Of a stretch of DNA of 64,000 nt, positions 18,258 to 26,466 are shown piece after piece; position 1 is the stretch's first letter, and every line of letters starts with the position of its first letter. The notes beneath the pieces were generated by a model, which ran no database searches, had not been told where the DNA came from, and was given only the letters and a program-made list of their open reading frames with translations. This stretch comes from Bacteroidales bacterium (lineage in GTDB: Bacteria > Bacteroidota > Bacteroidia > Bacteroidales > UBA12077). The stretch spans positions 970,920-1,034,919 of the forward strand of contig JAEINU010000001.1 in NCBI GenBank assembly GCA_016342685.1, given 5' to 3'. The position numbers were made by a program, and so were the translations under genes.

Positions 18258-19904
18258 ATGAAAACAACTATGGTCAAATTATTAACCGTAATTTTATTTT
18301 TTGGTATTACTCTAAATGTAGTTGCACAAGAATATCAGAATGCAATTTCGGCTGCAAATAGTATAGAGTATAGCTATTTTTACGAGAATCTTAAATTTCT
18401 TTCAAGTGATGAATTAAAAGGTAGAGATACTGGATCTGAGGGATACGCAAAGGCGGCCGATTATGTTGTCGACAAATTTAAGGCTAATGGATTGTTGCCA
18501 TTTGGAGATGATGGAACCTATTTTCAAAAGGTGCCTCTAGTAAAACGATCGCTTAATAGGTCTTCAATTAATTTCGATATTGTTAATTCTGATGATAAAG
18601 TTTCTGGCGTGTATGGAGAAAATTACAGTTTATTGGTAAACTCTACTTACGATAAGATTGACGAAAATCAAGAATTGGTATTTGTCGGATATGGAAATAT
18701 TCTTCCTGAAGATTCAATTAACGATTATAAGGGATTAGATGTTAAAGGCAAAACTGTTATTGTAGTAATGGGAGCTCCAAAGTCTATTAATAATAGATCT
18801 TCGTACGATCCATTTTATAAAGTTACGAATGCCGTAAAGCAAGGTGCTAGTGGAATTATTTTATTCTTCCCAAATAGATTAATTCAGGGAATGATCTTTA
18901 AGCAAATGCATGGATTTCTTCAGCAGCCAACAATGGCGCTTGCCGATAAATCATTGGGAGGAGATATGTTTGATTTTGATATTAAAACAGCTGCTTTTGT
19001 AAAAAAGGAACTTGTAAAAGATATTTTTAAATTGAATGGATTAAGATTGAAAAAGGAACTTAAAAACATTGCTAAAGGTGAGTTTGCAAGTAAAAATCTA
19101 GAATCAAAACTGAATATTTCATACACGATAAATGTTGAGAATATAAACTGTAAAAATGTGGTTGCTGTTCTTCCTGGAAGCGATCCTGAACTAAAAAGTG
19201 AATATGTTGTATTAGGTGGTCACCTAGATCATGTTGGTGTTGGAGAGGAAATAAAAGGAGATTCAATTTACAATGGCATGTGGGATAATGCAACAGGATC
19301 TGCAGCAATAATGAGTATTTCAAAGGCTTATAATGAGTTAACCGAAAAACCGAAAAGATCAATTGTATTTGTTTGTTATACTGGAGAAGAAAAAGGACTT
19401 TTAGGTTCAAATTTCTACGCTCAAAGAAATGGAATTACTGATGGTAAAATAGTTGCAAATATTAATATTGACATGTTGGGAGGACTATTTGAGTCAAAAG
19501 ATATTATTCCATTAGGATATTCACATTCTAATTTGTCCGAAGCTATTGATTTTTCGGCAAAATCGTTAAATTTTACGATTGACGATAATAAGAAAATGGA
19601 AAACATGTATATCCAACGAAGCGATCAGATTTCCTATATAAAAATAGGGGCTCCAGTTATTAATGTTGCAAATGGATTAAATGCAGTTGATCCAAAAATT
19701 AATGGTGAAAAGTTCGATGAAAAATGGATGAAAAAGTTCTATCATTCTCCTTTCGACGATATTAACCAAGAATTTTCAAGCGAATCTTTTTTAAAAGCGA
19801 TCAAGCTAAACTTTCTAACACTATATTATACTACAAATGTTATTGAAGATATCAAGTGGAATGAGGAAAGTTGGTTATATAAAAAATATGTAATGGAGAA
19901 ATAA
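18258..19904 (+). CDS. Secreted M28-family zinc aminopeptidase (second copy in window)
   Basis: Signal peptide (LLTVILFFGITLNVVAQ), then the M28 architecture with a PA-like insert (DVKGKTVIVVMGAP) and the catalytic domain: LGGHLDHVG, MWDNATGSA, YTGEEKGLLGSNF, NINIDMLGG and a final YHSPFDD histidine. All zinc ligands and the Glu pair are kept, with the Asp of the bridging motif in MWDN instead of the ADDN form. 548 residues is within the usual range for secreted M28 enzymes. It differs clearly from the copy at 195-1637, so this is not a recent duplication. The role is likely periplasmic peptide digestion. A terminator follows directly. Confidence 0.88.
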   Translation: MKTTMVKLLTVILFFGITLNVVAQEYQNAISAANSIEYSYFYENLKFLSSDELKGRDTGSEGYAKAADYVVDKFKANGLLPFGDDGTYFQKVPLVKRSLNRSSINFDIVNSDDKVSGVYGENYSLLVNSTYDKIDENQELVFVGYGNILPEDSINDYKGLDVKGKTVIVVMGAPKSINNRSSYDPFYKVTNAVKQGASGIILFFPNRLIQGMIFKQMHGFLQQPTMALADKSLGGDMFDFDIKTAAFVKKELVKDIFKLNGLRLKKELKNIAKGEFASKNLESKLNISYTINVENINCKNVVAVLPGSDPELKSEYVVLGGHLDHVGVGEEIKGDSIYNGMWDNATGSAAIMSISKAYNELTEKPKRSIVFVCYTGEEKGLLGSNFYAQRNGITDGKIVANINIDMLGGLFESKDIIPLGYSHSNLSEAIDFSAKSLNFTIDDNKKMENMYIQRSDQISYIKIGAPVINVANGLNAVDPKINGEKFDEKWMKKFYHSPFDDINQEFSSESFLKAIKLNFLTLYYTTNVIEDIKWNEESWLYKKYVMEK

Positions 19905-19920
19905 TAAATTTAACTAATTA

Positions 19921-19952
19921 AAAAGGGGCTTTTTAGACAGCTCCTTTTTTTA
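19921..19952 (+). terminator. Intrinsic terminator of the M28 gene
   Basis: Stem AAAAGGGGCT / AGCTCCTTTT with one G-T wobble and a run of seven or more T. Confidence 0.8.
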
Positions 19953-20052
19953 GTTAATATTTAATTTAATCATCAAAAAAAGGATTTTTATAGATTCTTC
20001 ATAGCACGAATTGAATTTATTTATATATATTGTAAGGTGAATCGAAGAATTA

Positions 20053-22029
20053 ATGAGAATGCAAAAGGGAATATATTTAACAGTACTATTTATCTATTTA
20101 ATAATATTGCCAATTAATATCTTTAGTCAAGAACTTCCACATTCAATTAAGACTGAAATTGAATATTTAGAATCCGTTGATCAGATTAAATATTTAGGGA
20201 AATTATGTTGGGAACTTCGCGAGCAATCAATGGATATTGCTGTAATTTGTGGCGAATATGCATGTGCAATTGCTGATAGTTTAGGTTACACCAAGGAACT
20301 AGCGCAAATAAGTAATTATTTAGGAGTAATATATTTACACTATGATTATAATTCCAGGAAAGCAATACCTTATTTTCATGCAGCATTAGAACTTGGAATA
20401 CAAATACAGGATACAATTCAGATTGCATTTGCATATAACAACTTAGGTGATGCATTTTATTTAACACGAAATATTCCATTGGCATTGGAGTATAGTAAAA
20501 ACTCTTTAGATTATTTTAAATCTGTCAATTATGCTGCTGGCATTGCTTACAGTTATGTTAATATTGGATTAGCTCATAGAGCAGAAAAAAAATACAAATT
20601 GTCATGCGAATATTTTAATAAGGCGATTGTCATAAGAGACAGCATTGGAGATAAAAATGGAATCGCTTCTGCCACTATGGAAATTGCACGAAATTATTAC
20701 GAGAAAGGCAATTTAGAAGCCAGTTTGAGATATTTTGAAGAGTCTCTGTGTCTTCACAAAGAAATTGATAATAAAACCTTTATAGCCATATCCTTAAATG
20801 GGATTGGTAAAGTATTATATAAGAAGGGAGAATTTTTTGAAGCTCTAAAAAAGTTTGACGAAGCCTATAAATATAATTTACTAAGAAATCATAAAAACGG
20901 AATGATTCAGAATCATTTGGGCAGGGCTCTTGTTTATTCTAAAACCAATGGTATTGATTTGGGATTAAAAGAATTGAACAATGCACTTAAACTTTCTAAA
21001 GAATTAGGTATGAGTTCTGGGATTTTAGATTGTTATCAGGCTTATACCGAGTTTTATAAAAACGCAGGAAACTTGGAATCATCCATAAAGAGTTTTGAGA
21101 AATATGTGTTTGTCTATGATTCCATACTTTCAATTCAGCAAAGCGAATCCTTAGATGAAATGCAGCATCGTTTATCAATGTCTATTGCTTTGAATAAGGT
21201 AAATATTGAATATCAAATAAAGAAAAAGGAAACTATTATTCTTTTATTTTTAACGCTTACATTAATGATAGTTGGAATAGCTTTCTTTTACAAATACAAG
21301 GTTAATAAAAAACTAAACAAGAAATTAAACAAAATAAACGAATCAAAGGATAAACTATTTTCAATTATTTCCCACGATTTGAAATCTCCATTTAATTCTA
21401 TTTATGGGTTTAGCGAATTACTATTGAAAGAAATTGAAAAAGGTAAATTGGATAGGATAAAGAGATATGGAGATGTAATTTCGCAAATGTCAAAAGAATC
21501 AATTAAACTTATCAATAATATCTCAAATTGGTCTCGCTCAGAGAGTGGATTGTTAAAATTAAATATCGAGAAAATTGATTTAAACGATTTATTCGATCAG
21601 ATTTATTTTTTCTATTCGATCCCTGCACAAAAGAAAAATGTAAACCTTTCTATTTCAATTTGTTCTGATTTTTATATCTATGCAGATAAGGAAACTATCC
21701 GAACAATTATTTCCAATTTGATTTCAAATGCTATAAAATTTACACCTGAAGAAGGTGAGATAATTGTTAGTGCATATAAAAATGGAACAGATGTGACAAT
21801 AGAAGTTCAGGATTCTGGAATTGGAATTAGTAAATCAGATTTAGAGCGAATTTTTAAAATTAAAGATAACTACTCAACTTTAGGAACCAATGATGAAAAA
21901 GGTACAGGTCTTGGATTAATTATATGTAAAGAATTTACCGAATTACATGATGGTAATATTAAGGTTGAAAGTGTGCCAGGGAAGGGGAGTAAATTTATCG
22001 TTAAAATTCCACAGAACTTTATAAAATAA
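20053..22029 (+). CDS. TPR-containing sensor histidine kinase
   Basis: Membrane sensor kinase of a Bacteroidota type. A signal peptide (LPINIFSQ) is followed by about seven TPR units (residues ~40-370, e.g. QIAFAYNNLGDAFY, GIASATMEIARNYYEKGN) in the periplasm, one membrane helix (IILLFLTLTLMIVGIAFFY), then the HisKA H-box FSIISHDLKSPF with the phosphorylated His, and an HATPase with SNLISNAIKFTP, DSGIGI and GTGLGL. It has no receiver domain and no response-regulator gene beside it, so it is an orphan kinase. The ligand is unknown; TPRs usually bind a partner protein. The kinase core resembles that of the gene at 29789. Confidence 0.88.
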   Translation: MRMQKGIYLTVLFIYLIILPINIFSQELPHSIKTEIEYLESVDQIKYLGKLCWELREQSMDIAVICGEYACAIADSLGYTKELAQISNYLGVIYLHYDYNSRKAIPYFHAALELGIQIQDTIQIAFAYNNLGDAFYLTRNIPLALEYSKNSLDYFKSVNYAAGIAYSYVNIGLAHRAEKKYKLSCEYFNKAIVIRDSIGDKNGIASATMEIARNYYEKGNLEASLRYFEESLCLHKEIDNKTFIAISLNGIGKVLYKKGEFFEALKKFDEAYKYNLLRNHKNGMIQNHLGRALVYSKTNGIDLGLKELNNALKLSKELGMSSGILDCYQAYTEFYKNAGNLESSIKSFEKYVFVYDSILSIQQSESLDEMQHRLSMSIALNKVNIEYQIKKKETIILLFLTLTLMIVGIAFFYKYKVNKKLNKKLNKINESKDKLFSIISHDLKSPFNSIYGFSELLLKEIEKGKLDRIKRYGDVISQMSKESIKLINNISNWSRSESGLLKLNIEKIDLNDLFDQIYFFYSIPAQKKNVNLSISICSDFYIYADKETIRTIISNLISNAIKFTPEEGEIIVSAYKNGTDVTIEVQDSGIGISKSDLERIFKIKDNYSTLGTNDEKGTGLGLIICKEFTELHDGNIKVESVPGKGSKFIVKIPQNFIK

Positions 22030-22125
22030 TTTGATTACCAACAAAATTTATATTAGCAATGTTTAAACTATTAGTAGGTTTAAACATTTATTAATTTTAC
22101 TCAAATAGAAATACAAAATATAATT

Positions 22126-24930
22126 ATGAAAAAAATAAGCTTGATAATGATACTTATGAGTTTGTTTTTGCAAACTTTTGCGCAAACAAATAAAAGAGAA
22201 TTAACTTATGATGATATTTTAAAATGGAATCGCATTACTGAAAAGGAGATTTCTAATGATGGAAATTATATTGTATATAAATCTGAACCGTGGAAAGGTG
22301 ATGCAGTTTTAAAAGTTTCAAATATTTCAGGAGAAGAGATAGCTTCTTATAATTGTGGAACTAGTGCAGAAATTACAGAAAATTCAAACTTTGTTATTTT
22401 TAAGATAGCGCCGAGTGTTTCGTTAGTTCGTGAACTGGAGCTAAAGAAAACTAAAAAAGAAGATATGCCTTTAAATCAATTAGCTATTCTTGATTTAAAG
22501 AAAAATATAGTTGATACTATTCCTAATTTAATATCTCATAAAGTTCCTAAGAAATGGAATAATTGGATAGCTTATCAGTCAAAAAGCTTTGTTGTTAAGG
22601 ATACTACAGAGGAAGTTGATAAAAAAAACTTAAAGGAAGAGTCGAAGGAAAATGGATATCTTTTAAATATTAAAAATTTGGTTGAAGAAGAATTTGTATC
22701 ATTTCCTTTTGTTACTGATTATTTGTTATCCAAAGAAGAGCAAGTTGTTGTTTTTGTTTCAACAGGAGATCAAAAAGAGTTTAAGCCAGGAATTTATTTT
22801 TATGATCTAAAATCTAAAATAAAAACCGAAGTTATAAATGGAAAAGGTAGCTATAAGCAATTATCCTTAAATAAAACATCGGAAATGCTAGCTTTCCTTG
22901 CTGATACAACAAACAATAAAAAAACAGATTTTAGTTTCTTTTTATGGAAAAAGAAAGATGGTTTATCTGAGTTAATTAATGCAAATAGCAACAAGTTAAG
23001 CTCTGATTTTGAGTTGAGCGAAAATGGAATGATTGAGTTTTCTGAAAACTCAGAACGCATATTTTTTGGTGTGTCTCAGAAAAAGCTTGAAAAAGACACT
23101 ACTATTCTTGATAAGGAGATTCCTAAATTAGATGTGTGGCATTGGAACGAGCCTGTATTACATAGCGAGCAGTTATATAAGAAAAATAATGATTTGAAAA
23201 GCACAATTCCATCTGTTTATCATCTCAATAAAAAATATTTTGTTCAATTGGGATCAGATGATTTTACCGGGATCGATTATATAAATAATGGTAATGCCGA
23301 TAAACTCGTTGCATGGTCTAATTTACCATATTCTGTGCAAACAATGTGGGAGGGATATCCAGAGCATCACGATTTTTATTTAATAGATATTTATACAGGT
23401 AAAGCAAAATTAATTAAAAAGGATTGTAGAGCAACACCTCGCGTATCTCCCAAAGGGAAATATTTGTATTGGTACAATGCAATGGATACAACCTGGAATA
23501 CATTTCGAATAAGCACAGAGCAAGAATATAAAATTACCCATAAAGAAAAAATACAATGCGCCGATGAAATAAATGATGTTCCGAATCCAGCCGACGAATA
23601 TGGAATAGCTGGATGGATTGAAGATGACAAGGCTCTATTAATTTATGATCGTTACGATATTTGGAAGGTTGATCCTGAAAATAAAGAAGAGGCTAAAAAC
23701 TTAACTGTTAACGGAAAAAATAACAAAGTTAATTATAGACTAATTGATTTTGAAAATTACAATAGGAGAAAATTTGATGAAGATCCGATCGGAATAAACA
23801 GTTCAAAAACTGCTTATTTGAAAGGACATAACGAGATTGATAGAACGGATAGTTATTACAGTTTTAAGCTAAAAGAAGATAATCTGCCAAAGAAATTAAA
23901 TGAAGGAAATTTTCGTTTAAGCATTCCTTTAAAGGCTGCTTACAAAGATGTTTTTGTATTTACTAAAGAGTCATTTGAGATTTTTCCTAATTTATGTCTT
24001 ACTCTAAATAATTTTAAAGATTCGAAAACGATTAGTAACGTGAATTCGCAGCAAGATGAATTTTTGTGGGGAACGAAAGAATTGTATACCTGGACATCTT
24101 TGGATGGTAAAAAACTAGAAGGGATTTTAATAAAACCTGCTAATTTTGATCCCAATAAGAAATATCCTATGATCGTAAATTTTTACGAAAAATCATCTCA
24201 ACATCTTTATTATCATCAAACTCCAGAGGCTCATCGTTCAACAATCGATTATCATTATTATTCGAGCAATGGATATTTAATTTTTAATCCAGATGTATAT
24301 TATAAAACCGGATATCCTGGCGAAGATGCTTTTAATTGTGTTATGCCAGGAATTACACAATTAATAAGCGAAGGATTTGTCGATAAAGATCATATTGCAG
24401 CACAAGGACATAGTTGGGGTGGGTATCAGGTTGCATATTTAGCCACAAGAACAAATTTATTTGCAGCGATTGAATCTGGTGCTCCAGTCGTAAATATGTT
24501 TAGTGCATATGGGGGTATAAGGTTATGGTCCGGAAAAAATCGTTCATTCCAATACGAACATACCCAAAGTAGAATTGGAAAATCTATTTGGGAATCTCCA
24601 TTAAGATATATAGAGAATTCACCTTTATTTACAGCCGATAAGATACAAACTCCAATACTTATTATGCATAATGAAAATGATGGAGCTGTGCCATTCGGTC
24701 AGGGAATTGAGTTTTTTATTGCTTTACGCAGATTGGGTAAGGAATCTTGGCTTTTAAACTATAATGAAGCAGATCATTGGCCAACAAAAGTAAGGGATAA
24801 GTATGATTTCCAAATAAGACTAGCTCAATTTTTCGATCATTACTTAAAAAATAAACCCATGCCTGTATGGATGAAAGACGGTATTCCTGCTGTATCTAAA
24901 GACTTAGATATGGGGCTCGAAATTAATTAG
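22126..24930 (+). CDS. Secreted S9 prolyl-oligopeptidase-family serine peptidase
   Basis: Signal peptide (SLFLQTFAQ), a long beta-propeller-like N-terminal region (about 30-640) and a C-terminal alpha/beta-hydrolase domain. The catalytic Ser763 lies in GHSWGGY, the Asp in HNENDGAVPF, and the His in NEADHWPTK, giving the complete S9 triad. 934 residues matches the large secreted S9 proteins common in Bacteroidota (the dipeptidyl-peptidase/acylaminoacyl-peptidase group). Likely cleaves short peptides in the periplasm. It follows the TPR kinase by about 97 bases without an obvious terminator, so read-through is possible. Precise specificity (Pro, Lys or acyl-peptide) cannot be assigned. Confidence 0.88.
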   Translation: MKKISLIMILMSLFLQTFAQTNKRELTYDDILKWNRITEKEISNDGNYIVYKSEPWKGDAVLKVSNISGEEIASYNCGTSAEITENSNFVIFKIAPSVSLVRELELKKTKKEDMPLNQLAILDLKKNIVDTIPNLISHKVPKKWNNWIAYQSKSFVVKDTTEEVDKKNLKEESKENGYLLNIKNLVEEEFVSFPFVTDYLLSKEEQVVVFVSTGDQKEFKPGIYFYDLKSKIKTEVINGKGSYKQLSLNKTSEMLAFLADTTNNKKTDFSFFLWKKKDGLSELINANSNKLSSDFELSENGMIEFSENSERIFFGVSQKKLEKDTTILDKEIPKLDVWHWNEPVLHSEQLYKKNNDLKSTIPSVYHLNKKYFVQLGSDDFTGIDYINNGNADKLVAWSNLPYSVQTMWEGYPEHHDFYLIDIYTGKAKLIKKDCRATPRVSPKGKYLYWYNAMDTTWNTFRISTEQEYKITHKEKIQCADEINDVPNPADEYGIAGWIEDDKALLIYDRYDIWKVDPENKEEAKNLTVNGKNNKVNYRLIDFENYNRRKFDEDPIGINSSKTAYLKGHNEIDRTDSYYSFKLKEDNLPKKLNEGNFRLSIPLKAAYKDVFVFTKESFEIFPNLCLTLNNFKDSKTISNVNSQQDEFLWGTKELYTWTSLDGKKLEGILIKPANFDPNKKYPMIVNFYEKSSQHLYYHQTPEAHRSTIDYHYYSSNGYLIFNPDVYYKTGYPGEDAFNCVMPGITQLISEGFVDKDHIAAQGHSWGGYQVAYLATRTNLFAAIESGAPVVNMFSAYGGIRLWSGKNRSFQYEHTQSRIGKSIWESPLRYIENSPLFTADKIQTPILIMHNENDGAVPFGQGIEFFIALRRLGKESWLLNYNEADHWPTKVRDKYDFQIRLAQFFDHYLKNKPMPVWMKDGIPAVSKDLDMGLEIN

Positions 24931-24956
24931 TGTGATTATTAGCGCTTAAAAACATG

Positions 24957-24987
24957 AAGTGTAGCTCCAAAGAGTTACACTTTTTTT
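24957..24987 (+). terminator. Intrinsic terminator of the S9 gene
   Basis: AAGTGTAGCTC / GAGTTACACTT, an 11-base stem with one G-T wobble and a CAAA loop, followed by seven T. Confidence 0.85.
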
Positions 24988-25133
24988 GACTTTCTGGTTT
25001 TAATCATTTATATTGTCACAATATATTTAGTTATTAAATGAGATAAGAAATAGCTAAAGGTTGTATTATTTTAATAAATGATGAAACAAAGAACTAGTTT
25101 GTAAAATGATAATGGGATTTAGCCGATATAAAT

Positions 25134-25164
25134 TTAGATTTTCTATAAAAGAATTTTATATTTG
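25134..25164 (+). promoter_or_regulatory. Candidate promoter TTAG-N19-TATATTTG
   Basis: An exact TAnnTTTG box with TTAG at the standard 19-base distance. The sequence ATATTTGAAG is repeated (25158-25167 and 25171-25180), so a second, overlapping site or a repressor contact is possible. Expected leader before the gene at 25260 is about 90 bases. Confidence 0.5.
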
Positions 25165-25259
25165 AAGCGCATATTTGAAGGGTAACTTTGTTTATCGTTT
25201 GAACCATTTTATAGAAATTATGTTTTATTAATATTATTTTAAGGAATAAAGGAAGAACT

Positions 25260-25832
25260 ATGTCCGATATTAACATTAAGAATTTTTGGGATGAGGAGTG
25301 GAAAGATCTTGTATTGGAAAATATGCAAGCTAAAAGCAAGTACAAGATTTCTAATTATGGGAGAATATTAAGTTATTATTATAAAGAAGAGGGGGTTTTG
25401 TTAAGACCAAAAGGTCCCAACGGATATAAAGCATTTGTTTTCAGAGATAAAGATGGAAAAACTGTTCGTATGTATATTCATAGGTTGGTTGCAATGTTCT
25501 TTTTGGATAAACCAAGAGAAGATCAACAATTTGTAATTCACTTTGATAGCGCAAATGGAAACAACTATTATAAAAATCTTTGTTGGGCAAACGACGCAGA
25601 GAAAAGAGAACATCAGAATAAACACATGCCTAATTGGCAAAATAATAATAAAGACGGTTTAAGACCTTATGCAAAATTAACCGAAACGCAGGTTAAACTT
25701 ATAAAACGTAAAATTAACGATCCTAATAGAAAAACGCGAATGAAGATAATCGCTAAGCGGTATGGTATTTCATTAATGCAGTTATATCGAATAAAATCAG
25801 GTGAGAATTGGGGTAATGTTAATCCAGATTAA
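25260..25832 (+). CDS. NUMOD4/HNH-like DNA-binding protein with C-terminal HTH
   Basis: Residues ~8-55 match a NUMOD4 module (DEEWKDLVLE, then YKISNYGRILSYY), found next to HNH nuclease domains. Then comes an HNH-like segment: MYIHRLVAMFFLDKP and FVIHFDSANGNNYYKNLCWA. The usual second-block pattern is (V)NHxDxxxxNN; here Asn is replaced by Ile (VIHFD), so catalysis may be altered. The C-terminus (LTETQVKLIKRKIN ... IIAKRYGISLMQLYRI) looks like a helix-turn-helix. It may be a site-specific nuclease of homing type or a domesticated DNA-binding regulator. No intron, intein or phage genes are near. Confidence 0.75.
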   Translation: MSDINIKNFWDEEWKDLVLENMQAKSKYKISNYGRILSYYYKEEGVLLRPKGPNGYKAFVFRDKDGKTVRMYIHRLVAMFFLDKPREDQQFVIHFDSANGNNYYKNLCWANDAEKREHQNKHMPNWQNNNKDGLRPYAKLTETQVKLIKRKINDPNRKTRMKIIAKRYGISLMQLYRIKSGENWGNVNPD

Positions 25833-25922
25833 ATCTAGTAATTCTATTGTGTTGTAACTCAAAAAATTATAACTTGTAGTATTGGTTAATTAAGATATCT
25901 CTTTTTAATAAATACTATAAGT

Positions 25923-26417
25923 ATGAATAATAAAGAACTTGCATCAAGTAATATTAGCTTTGGTTTTCTTCATAAATCAAAAGATTTCCTAAATGTAATT
26001 ATCAATAATGTTTCATGCAGTATTTTACTCCTGAATAAAGATATGGAGTTAAGAGCTTTTAATGATCCTATAAAAACCATGTTCATTAATAAGCCCGACG
26101 AAGATCTTCTATATGTGCGTTGTGGTGAAGCTATTGGTTGTGCTTTTACAGTTGATGAAATGAAAAGATGCGGTGAAACCAGTAAATGTAATAATTGTGA
26201 ATTAAGGGTTAAAGCTTTGGAATCTTATATTGAAAGGAAACCTATTTATAGGGAAAAATTCTCTCGTGAATTTTACAAACTAGACGGAAATAAAGACCTG
26301 AAACACTTGCAGTTTTCCGTGTTGCCATTTTATTATTTAAATGATTATTATATTATTGTATTAGTGGAGGATATTACAGAATTAGTGAGTTTAAGAAATA
26401 GAATAAGTCAAAATTAA
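25923..26417 (+). CDS. Stand-alone PAS protein with a five-cysteine cluster
   Basis: 164 residues without signal peptide or membrane segment, so cytoplasmic. A PAS-like fold is suggested by the N-terminal NVSCSILLLNKDMELRAFN and the C-terminal PFYYLNDYYIIVLVEDITE. In the middle sits C67-x5-C73-x9-C83-x5-C89-x2-C92 (RCGEAIGCA ... RCGETSKCNNCELR), a pattern I associate with a group of PAS sensor proteins; it may hold a metal or react with oxidants. There is no output domain, so signalling would need a partner. It follows the NUMOD4/HNH-like gene by about 90 bases and may be co-transcribed with it. Confidence 0.75.
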   Translation: MNNKELASSNISFGFLHKSKDFLNVIINNVSCSILLLNKDMELRAFNDPIKTMFINKPDEDLLYVRCGEAIGCAFTVDEMKRCGETSKCNNCELRVKALESYIERKPIYREKFSREFYKLDGNKDLKHLQFSVLPFYYLNDYYIIVLVEDITELVSLRNRISQN

Positions 26418-26445
26418 AGGGGGTAATTTTTTTACCCCCTTTAAT
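26413..26445. terminator. Bidirectional intrinsic terminator
   Basis: Perfect 14-base stem ATTAAAGGGGGTAA / TTACCCCCTTTAAT around a T-rich loop. It overlaps the PAS gene stop and lies between convergent genes. Confidence 0.75.
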
Positions 26446-26466
26446 TGTTATTAGTATGTTCTTATG

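Larger units (their letters stand above)
24931..25259. other. 329-base gene-free stretch: terminator plus promoter region
   Basis: Contains the terminator of the S9 gene near its left end and a promoter-like region near 25134-25164. The centre (about 24990-25130) is plain AT-rich sequence with no ORF or RNA gene that I can support. The antisense ORF at 25094-25345 overlaps the next gene and is rejected. Confidence 0.6.

Noticed and set aside
19072-19410. 112-residue antisense ORF
   Set aside because: Shadow of the M28 gene; translation is Leu/Gln/His-rich and unlike any protein family.
25260-26417. Phage or defence island
   Set aside because: Only one NUMOD4/HNH-like gene; no integrase, restriction enzymes, structural phage genes or direct repeats around it.
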